This document shows positions 9,017-18,992 of a stretch of DNA of 53,309 nt, in pieces. Both the position numbers and the translations under genes were made by a program. The stretch is from HGM04593 sp045647745. Its GTDB lineage: Bacteria; Bacteroidota; Bacteroidia; Bacteroidales; Bacteroidaceae. The DNA lies in NCBI GenBank assembly GCA_045647745.1, contig JAZRMQ010000005.1, positions 1 to 53,309 of the forward strand, in the 5' to 3' direction. The stretch's first letter is position 1, and each line of letters begins with the position of its first letter. The notes below the pieces were generated by a model, which was not told the DNA's origin, searched no databases, and worked only from the letters and a program-made list of their open reading frames with translations.

Positions 9017-11497
9017 TCACATCTCTCCCATTCCATCCATTTCGCTGTAACCGCTTGATGGCATCTCCTGTTGCTTGCGCTTTGGCATTTTTGCTTTCAT
9101 ATTGCCAAAGCTGTATGTGAGCGTGAAGCCGAAACGGCGACCACCGTGTGAATTCTCGGAGTAACGATAGAAACTGTCGTTGCTTGTGATTGTCTTTCTT
9201 CCGCGTGAATCCAAAATATCGCGGGCGTTGATGCTGAGGCTCCAATGCTGGTTGAACATCTTGCGCAATCCAAGGTCGAGCGAATAGCTTGGCTCGCGGT
9301 AACCTTGTGCCACGATGCGTTTGGCGTCGTAACGGCCTGTCGCTTGCATTGTGATGCCCCAAGGGAGCATTATGTTTGCTGTCATACGGGCGTTCCACGA
9401 GAAGTTTTCATCGGCTTTGCCTGTGATTGGTTGCCCATTGATGACATATTCGAATGCATTGAGCTTGTAGTAGAAAAGATTGACGGTTGTGGTTAGGTCA
9501 ATAGCCTTAAAGAGTCTGTTCTTGCTTACAATCTCTAAACCGGCCGATTGTGTCTGTGTCACATTCTCGAACGTGGTGTAGATGACTCTGCCTGTGCCAC
9601 TGCCGTAGCTGATGCGCTCAATAACATCGTCGGTGGTGCGGTAGTATCCCGATAGCGACAATGTGTGATTTTCCCAATTTTTCAAATAGTTGAGCTCATA
9701 GGCATTTGAATACTCGGGTGTGAGGTCGGGGTTACCAAACGAGATATTTGTCGAGTCGCTGATATTCTGAAAATTGTTGAGCTGTCCACCCCACGGACGG
9801 CGCAAACGGCGAGTGTAGTTCATCTGAATCTCCTGTCCGTCGCCAATTTCGTAGCTGATGAATGCGCTGGGAAAGAGCTTGAAGAAACTGTTTGAGGTGT
9901 ATCCGGGGATTTCTCCTTTCTGCTCCTGCTCCCAACCGTATGAGCGTGTCTTTACGTTCCAATATTCGCCACGCAGGCCAAGCTGGTAGCCGAACTTGCC
10001 GATGCGGCCCGAGTAGGTGGCGTATAGTGCCTGTGTGTTCTGCTTGTAGTTGAACTCGTTATAAAGCAATGTGTCGAGTTGTTTGTGTGCCTCATCGGTA
10101 TAGGTTTTTGTGGGGCTTTTATCGTTGGAAATATCGCCTTTGTAACCGGCCTCGATGCGGTGGTTCTCGTTGATTTTGTATTCGTAGTCGAGTTTTATTT
10201 CAAGGTTGCGGCTTATATTCTTGCCATCCTGAAACTGGTAAGAGCTCACCGAGGTTGTGTCGGCGCCAAAAAAATCTTTTCTCTGGCGGTACTCGGCATT
10301 GCGCTGCTGTTGCCATTGGTGGTGTCCCACGGAGAAATCGAGGAAGTGGCTGTCGCTCCAGCGGTGGGTGTAGCCAAGTTCTACATTATACATCGTGGGG
10401 TTGCCTTTTTGTGTGGTGGTGCGGGTGAGACGCTGTGTGGGACTGGCGTATGTGTCATTCTCTATCGGGCCGCTCAATGCCGAAATTTCGTTATTGTGTC
10501 TGCCGCCGCCGAACATTCCCATAACATTTGCATAGAGTTCATCCTTCTCGGTGAAACGCCAAGTAAATCCGGCACGGCCAAAGATGTTGCTCGGGTTGTG
10601 GCTGCCGATGGTTGTCTGCTTTTGATACTGATTCGAGCTGAAATATTTTGTGTCGGTCACACCTTCGTTCTCAAATCTCATATTGCGGTAGTTGAGTCCT
10701 GCGTATGCGTCGAATTTGCCGCTGCTGTAATTGATATTGCCACCGGCATTATAGCCGAGGTGTGAGTCCAAGCCTCCCTGCACGCTGCCATAATATCCGG
10801 CCTTGCGGTCGCGCTTGAGGATAATGTTGATGATGCCGGCTGTGCCCTCGGGGGAGTGCTTGGCCGATGGGTTGGTGATTACCTCAATCTTCTCAATTGA
10901 GCCGGCGGGCATCTGCTGCAGAATGTTGCCTTGATTGTCGCTTGTGAGTCCACTGGCCTTGCCGTTAATCCAAACGGTGACACTCTCGCTGCCACGCAAT
11001 GATACGGTGCCTTCGTTGTCGACCTCTACCGATGGAATATCGGCCAGCACGTCGCTTGCCGAGCCTCCGGTTGTTGCAATGCTTTGGTCAACGGTAAAGA
11101 CACGCTTGTCAATCTCAAAGCTCATCTGTGAGCGTTGCTCGGTGATGACAACCTCTTTCAGTAGCTTGCGGTCGCTCTTGAGGCGGATTGTGCCTAAATT
11201 GATATTGCTTTTGCCGGCTGTGATGCTTATTTTGCGACTGTCGTCGAGGTAGCCCACGAACGATGCGGTGACGGTGTATTTTCCGGCCTTGATATTGTTG
11301 AGGCTGAACGCTCCATTCTCGTCGGTGCTGCAACCGGCGGTGGGAGCGCTGCCTCCCTCGGGTGTGAGGGCGATGGTTACAAAAGGCAGGGCTTCGTCGG
11401 TCTCATCTTCTATTATTATGCCTCGTATTGTTCCGCTTACTTGTGCGAACAGGTTCAGAGGGAGCATTAACAGCAGTGTCAGCAGTATCTTCTTCAT
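9017..11497 (-). CDS. TonB-dependent receptor-like outer-membrane beta-barrel protein
   Basis: This is an 826-residue outer-membrane protein with a signal peptide (MKKILLTLLLMLPLNLFAQ). A CarboxypepD_reg-like domain follows at about residues 20-105 (GTIRGIIIEDETDEALPFV). Next is a plug-like region (SASDVLADIPSVEVDNEG, WINGKASGL, IEKIEVITNPSAKHSPEG) and a C-terminal barrel of the OMP_b-brl_3 type. It differs from SusC proteins in lacking a SusD partner and in its NPSAKHSPEGTAGIINI plug signature. The last residues are rich in Met, Lys and Gly (MKAKMPKRKQQEMPSSGYSE) rather than ending on a typical barrel strand. Ligand unknown. It appears to be monocistronic, with its own promoter and terminator. 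Confidence 0.9.
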   Translation of the reverse strand: MKKILLTLLLMLPLNLFAQVSGTIRGIIIEDETDEALPFVTIALTPEGGSAPTAGCSTDENGAFSLNNIKAGKYTVTASFVGYLDDSRKISITAGKSNINLGTIRLKSDRKLLKEVVITEQRSQMSFEIDKRVFTVDQSIATTGGSASDVLADIPSVEVDNEGTVSLRGSESVTVWINGKASGLTSDNQGNILQQMPAGSIEKIEVITNPSAKHSPEGTAGIINIILKRDRKAGYYGSVQGGLDSHLGYNAGGNINYSSGKFDAYAGLNYRNMRFENEGVTDTKYFSSNQYQKQTTIGSHNPSNIFGRAGFTWRFTEKDELYANVMGMFGGGRHNNEISALSGPIENDTYASPTQRLTRTTTQKGNPTMYNVELGYTHRWSDSHFLDFSVGHHQWQQQRNAEYRQRKDFFGADTTSVSSYQFQDGKNISRNLEIKLDYEYKINENHRIEAGYKGDISNDKSPTKTYTDEAHKQLDTLLYNEFNYKQNTQALYATYSGRIGKFGYQLGLRGEYWNVKTRSYGWEQEQKGEIPGYTSNSFFKLFPSAFISYEIGDGQEIQMNYTRRLRRPWGGQLNNFQNISDSTNISFGNPDLTPEYSNAYELNYLKNWENHTLSLSGYYRTTDDVIERISYGSGTGRVIYTTFENVTQTQSAGLEIVSKNRLFKAIDLTTTVNLFYYKLNAFEYVINGQPITGKADENFSWNARMTANIMLPWGITMQATGRYDAKRIVAQGYREPSYSLDLGLRKMFNQHWSLSINARDILDSRGRKTITSNDSFYRYSENSHGGRRFGFTLTYSFGNMKAKMPKRKQQEMPSSGYSEMDGMGEM

Positions 11498-11539
11498 TCT
11501 ATGTTATCTGTGATTTTATATCATTATTTATTTGGGCTG

Positions 11540-11547
11540 CAAAGGTA
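11540..11547 (-). promoter_or_regulatory. -7 promoter box for the 9017-11497 receptor
   Basis: Minus-strand TACCTTTG matches TAnnTTTG exactly and lies 43 bases upstream of the start codon, preceded by a T-rich run. No TTG is seen at -33. Confidence 0.5.
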
Positions 11548-11592
11548 CAAAAAAACTTCTTTCGGCCCACGTCTTTGTGTTGTAATTTGGTG

Positions 11593-12909
11593 TTATTCAA
11601 GGTAGTTGTCAATCTCGCCACTGATGAGCAACAACGAAATTTCACAAATTTTTGTGTCATACTCCACCGATAGCAGGCGCTCCTCGGCCTGTAAGAGGCT
11701 TAACTGAGCTTCGCGCATCTCAATACCCGAAAGGTCGCCAAGCATATAACGCTCTTTGGCAATCTCGTGGTTCTCTCGCGCGGTGATTACGTTGTGTTTC
11801 TCAAGATTAAGAAGTTGTAGGTTGTTGCGATAGGCTTGCCACATATTGCCAAGGTCGGCCTTGAGTGAGAGCTCCAGCTGGTCGCGTTGCAGCTTGGCAT
11901 TCTCAATGGCAATCTTTGCGTTACGTTTCTCGCGTCGGCGGTTGCCGTCCCAAATGTTGAATCCAATGGTCAGTGACGCGTTTCCACCCCAGCCGTTGCG
12001 GTGAATGTATGCACCTTTGTTGTAGCTGTTGAAGGAGTAGTCGTATCCTGCATTGAGCTTTAGATAGGGGTAGTTGCGCGATAGAATTTTCTTGTAGTCG
12101 AGTTTTGCAATAGTGCTGTTGTGGTCGGCTATCAAAAGGCCGGCGTTGTTCTCGAGTGTCTTGTACCAAAGGTTGGTGAAGTCGAGGGTGCTATCGACCT
12201 CGATTGTTGTCTCAACGGTTGTAATTGGGGTGTACACCTCGTCTATTGCCATCATCTCGTTGAGTGCTATGCGTGAGGTGATAACAATCTCCTGCTGCTT
12301 GATGTATTGTGCGCTGTCGGCATTGAAGTCTACTTTTGCCTGTTGATAATCGAGGCGCGAGAAGCTACCGATATTATAGCGCTCCTCGACGATGCGCAGA
12401 CGCTCCTTTGAGAGTAGTACGGCATTGTAGTAGTTGTTGAGGCGCAGACGCTGTTGCAGGAAATTATAGTATTCGGCGGTGAGGCCTGCGATAAAATCCT
12501 CGATGGCAAGGCGTGTCTCGGTCTCGCCAATCTTCTCCATCTCTTTTAGCTGTTTGTATGTGGTGCTTGTCTTGAAACCGTCAAAGATTGTCCAGTTTAC
12601 GTCGACTCCGGCACTGAGGGTGTTGTCGAAATTGTTGCGTGCCTTGTCTGTTTCGCCTGTTGCACGCAGCTTGGTGTCGTTGCTGTTCAGGGAGCCGTTG
12701 TAGCCGGCACCAAGGTCTATGGTTGGCAGATAGCCGGCGTTGGCGAGTGTGGCGTTGTTGTGGGCAACAGCCTCTTCGTTGCGGGTTATTCGCAACGAGT
12801 AGTTGTTCTCCAAGCCTTTTTTCAGACACTGGCTCAGTGTGTAGGTCTGTGCATTGCTGCCAAAGGCAACAGCCGCAAGGGCAAATATTGTCAATATTGT
12901 TCTTTTCAT
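11593..12909 (-). CDS. TolC-family outer-membrane efflux channel of an RND pump
   Basis: TolC-type proteins form the outer-membrane exit duct of tripartite pumps. This one has 438 residues and a signal peptide (MKRTILTIFALAAVAFGSNA). It shows the two-fold repeated coiled-coil pattern of the OEP domain (QAKVDFNADSAQYIKQQEIV and REAQLSLLQAEERLLSVEYD). Its ATG overlaps the stop of the RND gene by four bases, which indicates translational coupling. It is the last gene of adaptor-pump-channel, so its partners are almost certainly the two upstream genes. Confidence 0.93.
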   Translation of the reverse strand: MKRTILTIFALAAVAFGSNAQTYTLSQCLKKGLENNYSLRITRNEEAVAHNNATLANAGYLPTIDLGAGYNGSLNSNDTKLRATGETDKARNNFDNTLSAGVDVNWTIFDGFKTSTTYKQLKEMEKIGETETRLAIEDFIAGLTAEYYNFLQQRLRLNNYYNAVLLSKERLRIVEERYNIGSFSRLDYQQAKVDFNADSAQYIKQQEIVITSRIALNEMMAIDEVYTPITTVETTIEVDSTLDFTNLWYKTLENNAGLLIADHNSTIAKLDYKKILSRNYPYLKLNAGYDYSFNSYNKGAYIHRNGWGGNASLTIGFNIWDGNRRREKRNAKIAIENAKLQRDQLELSLKADLGNMWQAYRNNLQLLNLEKHNVITARENHEIAKERYMLGDLSGIEMREAQLSLLQAEERLLSVEYDTKICEISLLLISGEIDNYLE

Positions 12910-15900
12910 TTGCTTTCCTCCTCTTTTTTCTCTGTACGTTCAGTTGAGATATAGCTGTAAACGGCAGGGACAATGTACATTGTGAGTATTGTTGACACTA
13001 ACATACCTCCGACAACTGCAGTACCCATTGCAATGCGTTGGTTCGCTCCTTCGCCGGCGGCGAACATTAGCGGTATGAGGCCGAGTATTGTTGAAAGGCT
13101 TGTCATCAGAATAGGACGCAGACGTTGCAATGATGCGTTTTTAATGGCATCCATCTTGCTTTCGCCTGCTTGTTGTTTCATATTGGCAAACTCAACAATC
13201 AGGATACCGTTCTTTGCAACAAGGCCAATGAGCATAATGATACCAATTTGGCTAAATACGTTCATTGTGATATTGCCGCTATTCATAAAGATGAGCGCTC
13301 CGGCAATGGCAAGGGGAACGGTGAGCATAATGATGAATGGGTCTTTAAAGCTCTCGAACTGTGCTGCAAGAATAAGATAGATGAGCACTAGTGCAAGGAT
13401 AAAGGCAAACATCAGGCTTGATGAGCTCTCGCGGAACTCTTTTGAATCACCGGAGAGTGCTGTGCGGAACGTGTCGTCGAGCACCTCCTCGGCAATCTTG
13501 TCCATCTCGGCAAGTCCGTCACCGATGGTCTTGCCCTCGGCAAGTCCTGCTGATATTGTTGCCGAAAGGAAACGATTGTAGTGGTAGAGCTTGGGCGGTG
13601 CCGTCGACTCTATAAAGTCTACAAAGTTGTCAAGCTGTATCATCTGGCCGTTGTCGCAACGGATGTATATTGATTTTACACTCGATGGGGTGTTGCGCTG
13701 CTGACGGTTTATCTGTCCGATAATCTCGTACTGCTTGCCGTTCATATAGAAATATCCCATTCGCTGTCCGCTGAGGCCATATTGCAGTGTCTCGGCAACG
13801 TCGCGAACGCTGGCACCAAGAACTCCGGCTTTGTCGCGGTTGATATTTACGCGCGTCTCGGGGCTGTTGAACTTCAGGTCGGCATCGGCCATCTTGAACA
13901 CCGGATTTTCGTGTACACGCTGCAGGAACACCGGCAGCACCTCTTGTAGTTTTTCGGTGCTTGTGGCCTGTATCACATACTGGATGGGCATACTGCCACG
14001 ACGGCCACCGAACGATGATTGCTGCTGAACAAAGGCTCTTGCCTTGGTTTTGCTGCCGATGGCTGTTGTCAGCTTCTCGGCTACCTGCATCTGCGAGTAG
14101 TTGCGCTGGTCGATGTCTTTTAGTGTTATTCTTATGTTACCGCCGCCGTTTGACACGCGTGAGGTAACAGAGACTGCATCGGGGACAATGGAGTCGACAA
14201 GTTGTGTGATATCCTCGGTGTAGTCGCGCATATATTCATAGCTGACGCCCTCGGCTCCGCGTGTGTTTATGGTTATCTGTGAACGGTCCTCCATTGGTGC
14301 CATCTCGGCAGGGATTTTATTCCATAGGTAGCCAATGAGTACAAACATTGCGAGCAGTATGGGGATTGCTATCCAGCGTGCTTTAAGGAACACGTTGAGC
14401 GATTTGTAGTAGATGTTGTTCAGTCCATTAAAGAATGGCTCAGTCTTGCGGTAGAGCCACTTTTGCTCTTTGCGGCGCTTTAGCAGCTTGGTGGCAATCA
14501 TTGGGGTGAAGGTTAGCGCCGCAAATGATGAGATGACAACCGAACCTGCTACCACAAAACTAAACTCGCGGAACAGGCGACCGCTGGTACCCTCCATAAA
14601 CACGATGGGGAGGAACACGGCGATTAGGGTTATTGTTGTTGAGATAACGGCAAAGAATATCTCCTTTGAGCCTTCGATGCCGGCTTTTAGCGGCCTCATT
14701 CCCTGCTCGATGCGTATGTAGATGTTCTCGGTCATCACAATGGCATCGTCGACCACAAGACCAACCGATAGCACTATGGCGAGCATTGTGAGCACGTTGA
14801 TTGAGAACCCTGCAATGTACATTACAAAGAATGCTCCAATGAGTGATACTGGGATTACAATGCAAGGAACCAGTGTCACGCGCCAGTCGCGCAAGAAGAG
14901 GAAAATGATGATGATAACAAGGATAAAGGCTTCGTAGATTGTGCTCTTTACCTCGTCGATTGATGCACGAATGAACTTTGTACTGTCAAAGCCGTATGTG
15001 TACTCAATGTCCTCGGGCAGGTCTTTTTTCATCTGCTCCATTCTTGTGTACACAGCGTCGGCAATCTCAATGTGGTTGGCTCCCGGCTGCGGAATTACTG
15101 CTACACCCACCATTGGAACGCCGTTCATCTTCATATAGCTCTTGAGGTCGGCCGGGCCGAGCTCGGCGTGTCCCACGTCGTTTATGCGGATGATGTTTCC
15201 GCCGCTTTTCTTCAGAATAATATTGTTGAACTCGTCGGCTGTGTGCATTTGTCCCATTGTGCGCAGTGTCAGCTCAACGGTGTTGCCCTCGATGCTACCC
15301 GATGGCAATTCTACATTCTCCTGTGTGATGGCGTTCTTTACGTCTACCGGTGTGAGGCCGTGGGCTGCAAGCTTTGTGGGGTCGAGCCATATTCTCATTG
15401 AATAGCGTTTCTCTCCCCATATTTGCACGCTGCTGACGTCGGGGATTGTCTGCAACTGCTCCTTTACGGTGAGGTCGGCAATTTCGCTCAGCTCAAGCAA
15501 CGAGCGGTTGCTGCTCTGTATTGCAATCATCAGGATTGGTGTTGCGTCGGCATCGGCCTTTGACACTGTTGGGGGGTCGCAGTCGCGTGGCAAGAAACGT
15601 TGTGCACGCGACACTTTGTCGCGAACGTCGTTGGCGGCAGTCTCAAGGTCTACCGATAATTCAAACTCCACTGTGATGCGGCATTGTCCCTGCTGGCTGA
15701 CGCTGGATATTGAGCGTATGCCCGGGATACCATTGATGTTCTGCTCCAAAGGCTCGGTTATTTGGCTCTCAATGACGTCGGCGTTTGCACCGGCGTAGCT
15801 ACACGATACCGAGATGATGGGGTTGTCTACCGAGGGGTATTCGCGCACACCAAGGGTTTTGTAGCCGATAATACCGAAAATAATTATTATGATGGTGAGC

Positions 15901-15947
15901 ACCGTGGCAAGAACGGGGCGACGGATACTCAGTTCGGATATATTCAT
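12906..15947 (-). CDS. RND-family inner-membrane efflux pump (AcrB/HAE1-like)
   Basis: This is the proton-driven pump of a tripartite efflux system. The 1013-residue protein begins MNISELSIRRPVLATVLTII, the usual RND first transmembrane helix. It has the porter-domain start REYPSVDNPIISVSCSYAGA and the proton-relay pair in VGLVVDDAIVMTENIYIRIE (about residue 400). A second transmembrane block (FILALVLIYLILAAQFESF, VAKNGILIVEFANMK) completes the fold. Size and topology fit hydrophobe/amphiphile pumps rather than heavy-metal RND pumps. It lies 21 bases after the adaptor gene and overlaps the TolC gene by four bases. Substrate cannot be deduced, and no local regulator gene is present. Confidence 0.95.
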   Translation of the reverse strand: MNISELSIRRPVLATVLTIIIIIFGIIGYKTLGVREYPSVDNPIISVSCSYAGANADVIESQITEPLEQNINGIPGIRSISSVSQQGQCRITVEFELSVDLETAANDVRDKVSRAQRFLPRDCDPPTVSKADADATPILMIAIQSSNRSLLELSEIADLTVKEQLQTIPDVSSVQIWGEKRYSMRIWLDPTKLAAHGLTPVDVKNAITQENVELPSGSIEGNTVELTLRTMGQMHTADEFNNIILKKSGGNIIRINDVGHAELGPADLKSYMKMNGVPMVGVAVIPQPGANHIEIADAVYTRMEQMKKDLPEDIEYTYGFDSTKFIRASIDEVKSTIYEAFILVIIIIFLFLRDWRVTLVPCIVIPVSLIGAFFVMYIAGFSINVLTMLAIVLSVGLVVDDAIVMTENIYIRIEQGMRPLKAGIEGSKEIFFAVISTTITLIAVFLPIVFMEGTSGRLFREFSFVVAGSVVISSFAALTFTPMIATKLLKRRKEQKWLYRKTEPFFNGLNNIYYKSLNVFLKARWIAIPILLAMFVLIGYLWNKIPAEMAPMEDRSQITINTRGAEGVSYEYMRDYTEDITQLVDSIVPDAVSVTSRVSNGGGNIRITLKDIDQRNYSQMQVAEKLTTAIGSKTKARAFVQQQSSFGGRRGSMPIQYVIQATSTEKLQEVLPVFLQRVHENPVFKMADADLKFNSPETRVNINRDKAGVLGASVRDVAETLQYGLSGQRMGYFYMNGKQYEIIGQINRQQRNTPSSVKSIYIRCDNGQMIQLDNFVDFIESTAPPKLYHYNRFLSATISAGLAEGKTIGDGLAEMDKIAEEVLDDTFRTALSGDSKEFRESSSSLMFAFILALVLIYLILAAQFESFKDPFIIMLTVPLAIAGALIFMNSGNITMNVFSQIGIIMLIGLVAKNGILIVEFANMKQQAGESKMDAIKNASLQRLRPILMTSLSTILGLIPLMFAAGEGANQRIAMGTAVVGGMLVSTILTMYIVPAVYSYISTERTEKKEEESK

Positions 15948-15968
15948 ATGACAGTTTTTTTGTGTGCG

Positions 15969-17045
15969 TTACTCAAAACTTTCAATGTTCACTGCTGAAC
16001 CTTTGCGTAGCTGCAATGTTCCCGATGTGAGAATTGTATCGCCGCTGTGTAGGCCTTCGAGAATTTGCACTTCGGCATCGGTGCGCAGGCCTATGAGCAC
16101 GTCAACGGGCTCGGCTTTGCCGCTGCGGTAAACAAATACTTTGTTTTTGCCCATCTCGGGGACAATGGCTTCGGCCGGCACTGAGATTGCGTCGGTAATC
16201 TCCTTTTGCTTGAGTCTGATGCCGGTGTATTGTCCGGGCATAAGCATCTGGTCGCTGTTGTCGTAAATGGCGCGAACGGTGAGGTTGTGTGTCTCGGGGT
16301 CGAGGCTTGACTCTGTTGCATAAACCTGTGCTGCGAACGGGGTGGTGTAGCCGTCGACATTAAAGGTGAGGTTTGTGCCTTTCTTGACGTCTCTTGCGTA
16401 TCGCTCCGAGACGGTAAATTCAACCTTGATGGGTGTGATTGATGTGAGTGTAGCGACGATTGTCGAGGGTGATGCGTATGCTCCCACACTAACCTGACGC
16501 AAGCCGATTATTCCGTTAAAAGGCGCGCGCAACTCGGTCATCTTAATCTGTGCTTTCACCTGCTCAATATCGGCGTTCAGCGTGGCCAGCTCTGTGTTTA
16601 CAATCTCAAGCGCCTCTTTACTCACAGCGTCGCGCTGTAACAGTGTGCTCTGACGATAGACGCGCTCTTGTGCAAGCGGAACCTGTGCCTCGAGGCGCGA
16701 GAGCTGTGCCTGCAACTGTGAGTCGTTGACCTTTGCCAACAATGTACCCTCTTCAACGTATGTTCCCTCTTTGAAGAATATATCGGTTATCTTGCCCGAT
16801 GTTTCAAAGGTTAGCTGCACCTCTTCGTCGGGCACGAGCTTACCCACTGTCAATATTTCATCGGTGAGTATCTGTGGCTTCAGAATTTTTGCCGTTACAT
16901 TCAAAACTTTTTTGTTGCTCTTGACTGGTGCTTTGTCGGCTGTGGCAAGCTCCTCGTTCTGTCGTGGCATTAATTGGTAGTAACCGAAAATTGATGCTCC
17001 GATGGCAATTGCTGCCACAAATCCCCATTTGAGATACTTCTTCAT
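15969..17045 (-). CDS. Periplasmic adaptor (membrane fusion protein) of the RND pump
   Basis: The adaptor links pump and outer-membrane channel. I start it at 17045 (MKKYLKWGFVAAIAIGASIF), giving 358 residues. The longer start at 17090 places 15 polar residues before the membrane anchor. A lipoyl-like half follows (GKITDIFFKEGTYVEEGTLL and ELRAPFNGIIGLRQVSVGAY) with a coiled-coil between them (SRLEAQVPLAQERVYRQSTL). Beta-barrel and membrane-proximal domains complete it (VPAEAIVPEMGKNKVFVYRS). It is the first gene of the three-gene efflux operon. A minus-strand TATTTTTG at 17170-17177 is a possible -7 box, without a clear -33. Confidence 0.92.
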   Translation of the reverse strand: MKKYLKWGFVAAIAIGASIFGYYQLMPRQNEELATADKAPVKSNKKVLNVTAKILKPQILTDEILTVGKLVPDEEVQLTFETSGKITDIFFKEGTYVEEGTLLAKVNDSQLQAQLSRLEAQVPLAQERVYRQSTLLQRDAVSKEALEIVNTELATLNADIEQVKAQIKMTELRAPFNGIIGLRQVSVGAYASPSTIVATLTSITPIKVEFTVSERYARDVKKGTNLTFNVDGYTTPFAAQVYATESSLDPETHNLTVRAIYDNSDQMLMPGQYTGIRLKQKEITDAISVPAEAIVPEMGKNKVFVYRSGKAEPVDVLIGLRTDAEVQILEGLHSGDTILTSGTLQLRKGSAVNIESFE

Positions 17046-17351
17046 TGCTTTTTGTATATTTGATAATATTTTTTGACTGTTTATTTGCAAAAAGGTTTAA
17101 AATTGTGCCTCTTTAATCTGTTGGCATATACAGGCCTCGGGTTAAAATTGACACTTTTCAAAAACGTTGCAAAAATAGTAAAAAAATAGCTGTTATAAAA
17201 GTCTTGAGGCTGTTGCCTTTGCTTTGATTGTAAAAAGTTTTTCGTTTTTTTGTTGTAAACAATTGATATTTTTTGCACTCGCGGTGAAATATTACTATAT
17301 TTGCAAAGTTTTTCAAGAAGATAATAGTTTAATTTTTAAAAAATAACATTT
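17046..17351. other. Divergent intergenic region between the efflux operon and efp
   Basis: These 306 bases hold no convincing gene. They carry the efp promoter on the plus strand and a weak candidate promoter for the efflux operon on the minus strand (17170-17177). I see no strong palindrome that would serve as an operator for the pump genes. Confidence 0.6.
17273..17303 (+). promoter_or_regulatory. Consensus promoter of efp
   Basis: TTG at 17273-17275, a 20-base spacer and TATATTTG at 17296-17303 match the Bacteroidota housekeeping promoter (TTG-N19-21-TAnnTTTG) without a mismatch. Transcription would start about 40 bases before the efp ATG. Confidence 0.8.
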
Positions 17352-17918
17352 ATGATTAATGCTCAAGACATTAAAATAGGAACAGCAATCCGTATGGATG
17401 GCAAGTTGTATTTTTGTATCGATTTCTTGCACGTAAAACCCGGTAAGGGCAACACTTTTATGCGCACAAAACTCAAAGACGTTGTTGATGGCTATGTATT
17501 GGAGCGTCGTTTCAACATCGGTGAGAAACTTGAGGATGTACGCGTTGAGCGCCGTCCTTATCAGTATCTCTATCAGGAGGGTGCTGAGTATGTATTTATG
17601 AATCAGGAGACCTTTGAGCAGGTGAACATTGCTGCCGAGCAGATTAATGGTGTTGCATTTATGAAGGAGGGTATGACACTTGAGGTTGTTACAGATGCCT
17701 CAACAGAGACAATCCTTTTTGCCGATATGCCTGTTAAGGTTGTATTGGAGATTACATACACCGAGCCCGGTCTAAAGGGTGACACTGCTACCAACACAAC
17801 AAAGCCTGCTACTTTGGAGACAGGTGCCGAGATTCGTGTGCCTCTCTTCATCAACGAGGGTGAGTTGGTTGAGGTTGATACTCGTGACGGTTCTTACGTT
17901 GGCCGTGTGAAGGCTTAA
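17352..17918 (+). CDS. efp: Elongation factor P
   Basis: EF-P binds stalled ribosomes and promotes peptide bond formation at proline stretches. The 188-residue length is standard. The N-terminal KOW-like domain carries the loop HVKPGKGNTFMRTKLKDVVD, whose tip lysine (K32) is the position modified or functional in other EF-Ps. The OB domains follow, with TLEVVTDASTETILFADMPV and the C-terminal signature GAEIRVPLFINEGELVEVDT. No modification gene such as epmA or epmB is nearby. It heads a plus-strand run of five genes, although a 78-base gap follows. Confidence 0.97.
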   Translation: MINAQDIKIGTAIRMDGKLYFCIDFLHVKPGKGNTFMRTKLKDVVDGYVLERRFNIGEKLEDVRVERRPYQYLYQEGAEYVFMNQETFEQVNIAAEQINGVAFMKEGMTLEVVTDASTETILFADMPVKVVLEITYTEPGLKGDTATNTTKPATLETGAEIRVPLFINEGELVEVDTRDGSYVGRVKA

Positions 17919-17996
17919 TAAGGGCCTTTTAAAGCAAGCCTTGTCTAATCTCTTTTGATGGGCAAGATTGATTTTTAATAAATAAAAAACAAAGAT

Positions 17997-18992
17997 TTGT
18001 TATACTCTATAATTGTCCCTGTTTACAACAGGCCCGGCGAGGTAAAGGAACTGCTCGACAGCCTGATGGCTCAGACGGTAAAACCATTTGAGTTGCTGAT
18101 TATAGAGGATGGCTCAAAAGAACGATGTGACCATTTGCTTGGTCACTATCGTTCTTTTTTTACTATCCACTATTTTTATAAGGAGAACTCTGGACGTAGC
18201 GAGACACGCAACTATGGTATGCAAAGAGCAAATGGCGATTATCTGTTGTTCTTTGACTCTGATGTGATACTGCCTCCGACATATTTTGAGATGCTTGAGG
18301 CTGAGATGGCAAACGATTATGCCGATTGCTTTGGAGGCCCTGATGCTGCCGATAGCTCTTTCTCGGATATGCAAAAGGCGGTGAGCCACGCAATGACCTC
18401 TTTTTGGACAACCGGCGGTATTCGCGGAGGCAAGGCTGTGATGGAGAAATTTTGTCCTCGAACCTTTAATATGGGCTTCTCGAAAAAGGTCTATGAGACG
18501 GTGGGGGATTTCAAGGATATGATGGGTGAGGATATTGACCTCAGCATACGCATACGCAATGCCGGCTTTAAAATTCGTCTGATACGTCCTGTGTTTGTCT
18601 ATCACAAACGTCGCATTGATATGAGCCGCTTTTTTAAGCAGGTGAATAACTTTGGTCAGGCAAGAATATGGTTGCAAATTCTGCACCCCGGCTCGTTGAA
18701 GATTGTGCACACTGCGCCGGCGCTGTTGCTTGTGATGGGTGTTGCCCTGCTTGCGGCATCGTTCTTCTGTCCGTGGCTGTTGTTGTTACCCTTGCTGTAT
18801 GCATTGCTCATTTTTACCGACTCTCTCTTTAAGAACAAGAGTTTGAAGGTGGCGCTGTTGTCGGTGGTGGCAGCGGCTGTGCAGATTGTGGGCTATGGAA
18901 CGGGCTTTATTAAGGCGCTGTGGTTCAAAATGATACTCAAACAGCCGCTTGAAACAAAGAAGAGTTTGACAAAGATATATAACAGAGGATGA
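17997..18992 (+). CDS. Family 2 glycosyltransferase with C-terminal membrane segments
   Basis: This is a GT-A fold transferase that adds a sugar to a cell-surface or lipid-linked acceptor. The N-terminal domain has SIIVPVYNRPGEVKELLDSL, LLIIEDGSK and the metal-binding DSD in LLFFDSDVILPP (about residue 90). An acceptor-side ED follows in MMGEDIDLSIRIR. After residue 235 the protein has hydrophobic stretches (APALLLVMGVALLAASFF, WLLLLPLLYALLIF) that look like two or three membrane helices. The start is a TTG at 17997, because the nearest upstream in-frame codons give no ATG before a stop. Its end overlaps the radC start by four bases. Donor and acceptor are unknown. Confidence 0.88.
   Translation: MLYSIIVPVYNRPGEVKELLDSLMAQTVKPFELLIIEDGSKERCDHLLGHYRSFFTIHYFYKENSGRSETRNYGMQRANGDYLLFFDSDVILPPTYFEMLEAEMANDYADCFGGPDAADSSFSDMQKAVSHAMTSFWTTGGIRGGKAVMEKFCPRTFNMGFSKKVYETVGDFKDMMGEDIDLSIRIRNAGFKIRLIRPVFVYHKRRIDMSRFFKQVNNFGQARIWLQILHPGSLKIVHTAPALLLVMGVALLAASFFCPWLLLLPLLYALLIFTDSLFKNKSLKVALLSVVAAAVQIVGYGTGFIKALWFKMILKQPLETKKSLTKIYNRG

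Noticed and set aside
10079..10765. 228-codon open frame on the plus strand
   Set aside because: It runs antisense inside the outer-membrane receptor gene, has no recognisable domain, and the minus-strand frame has clear family motifs.
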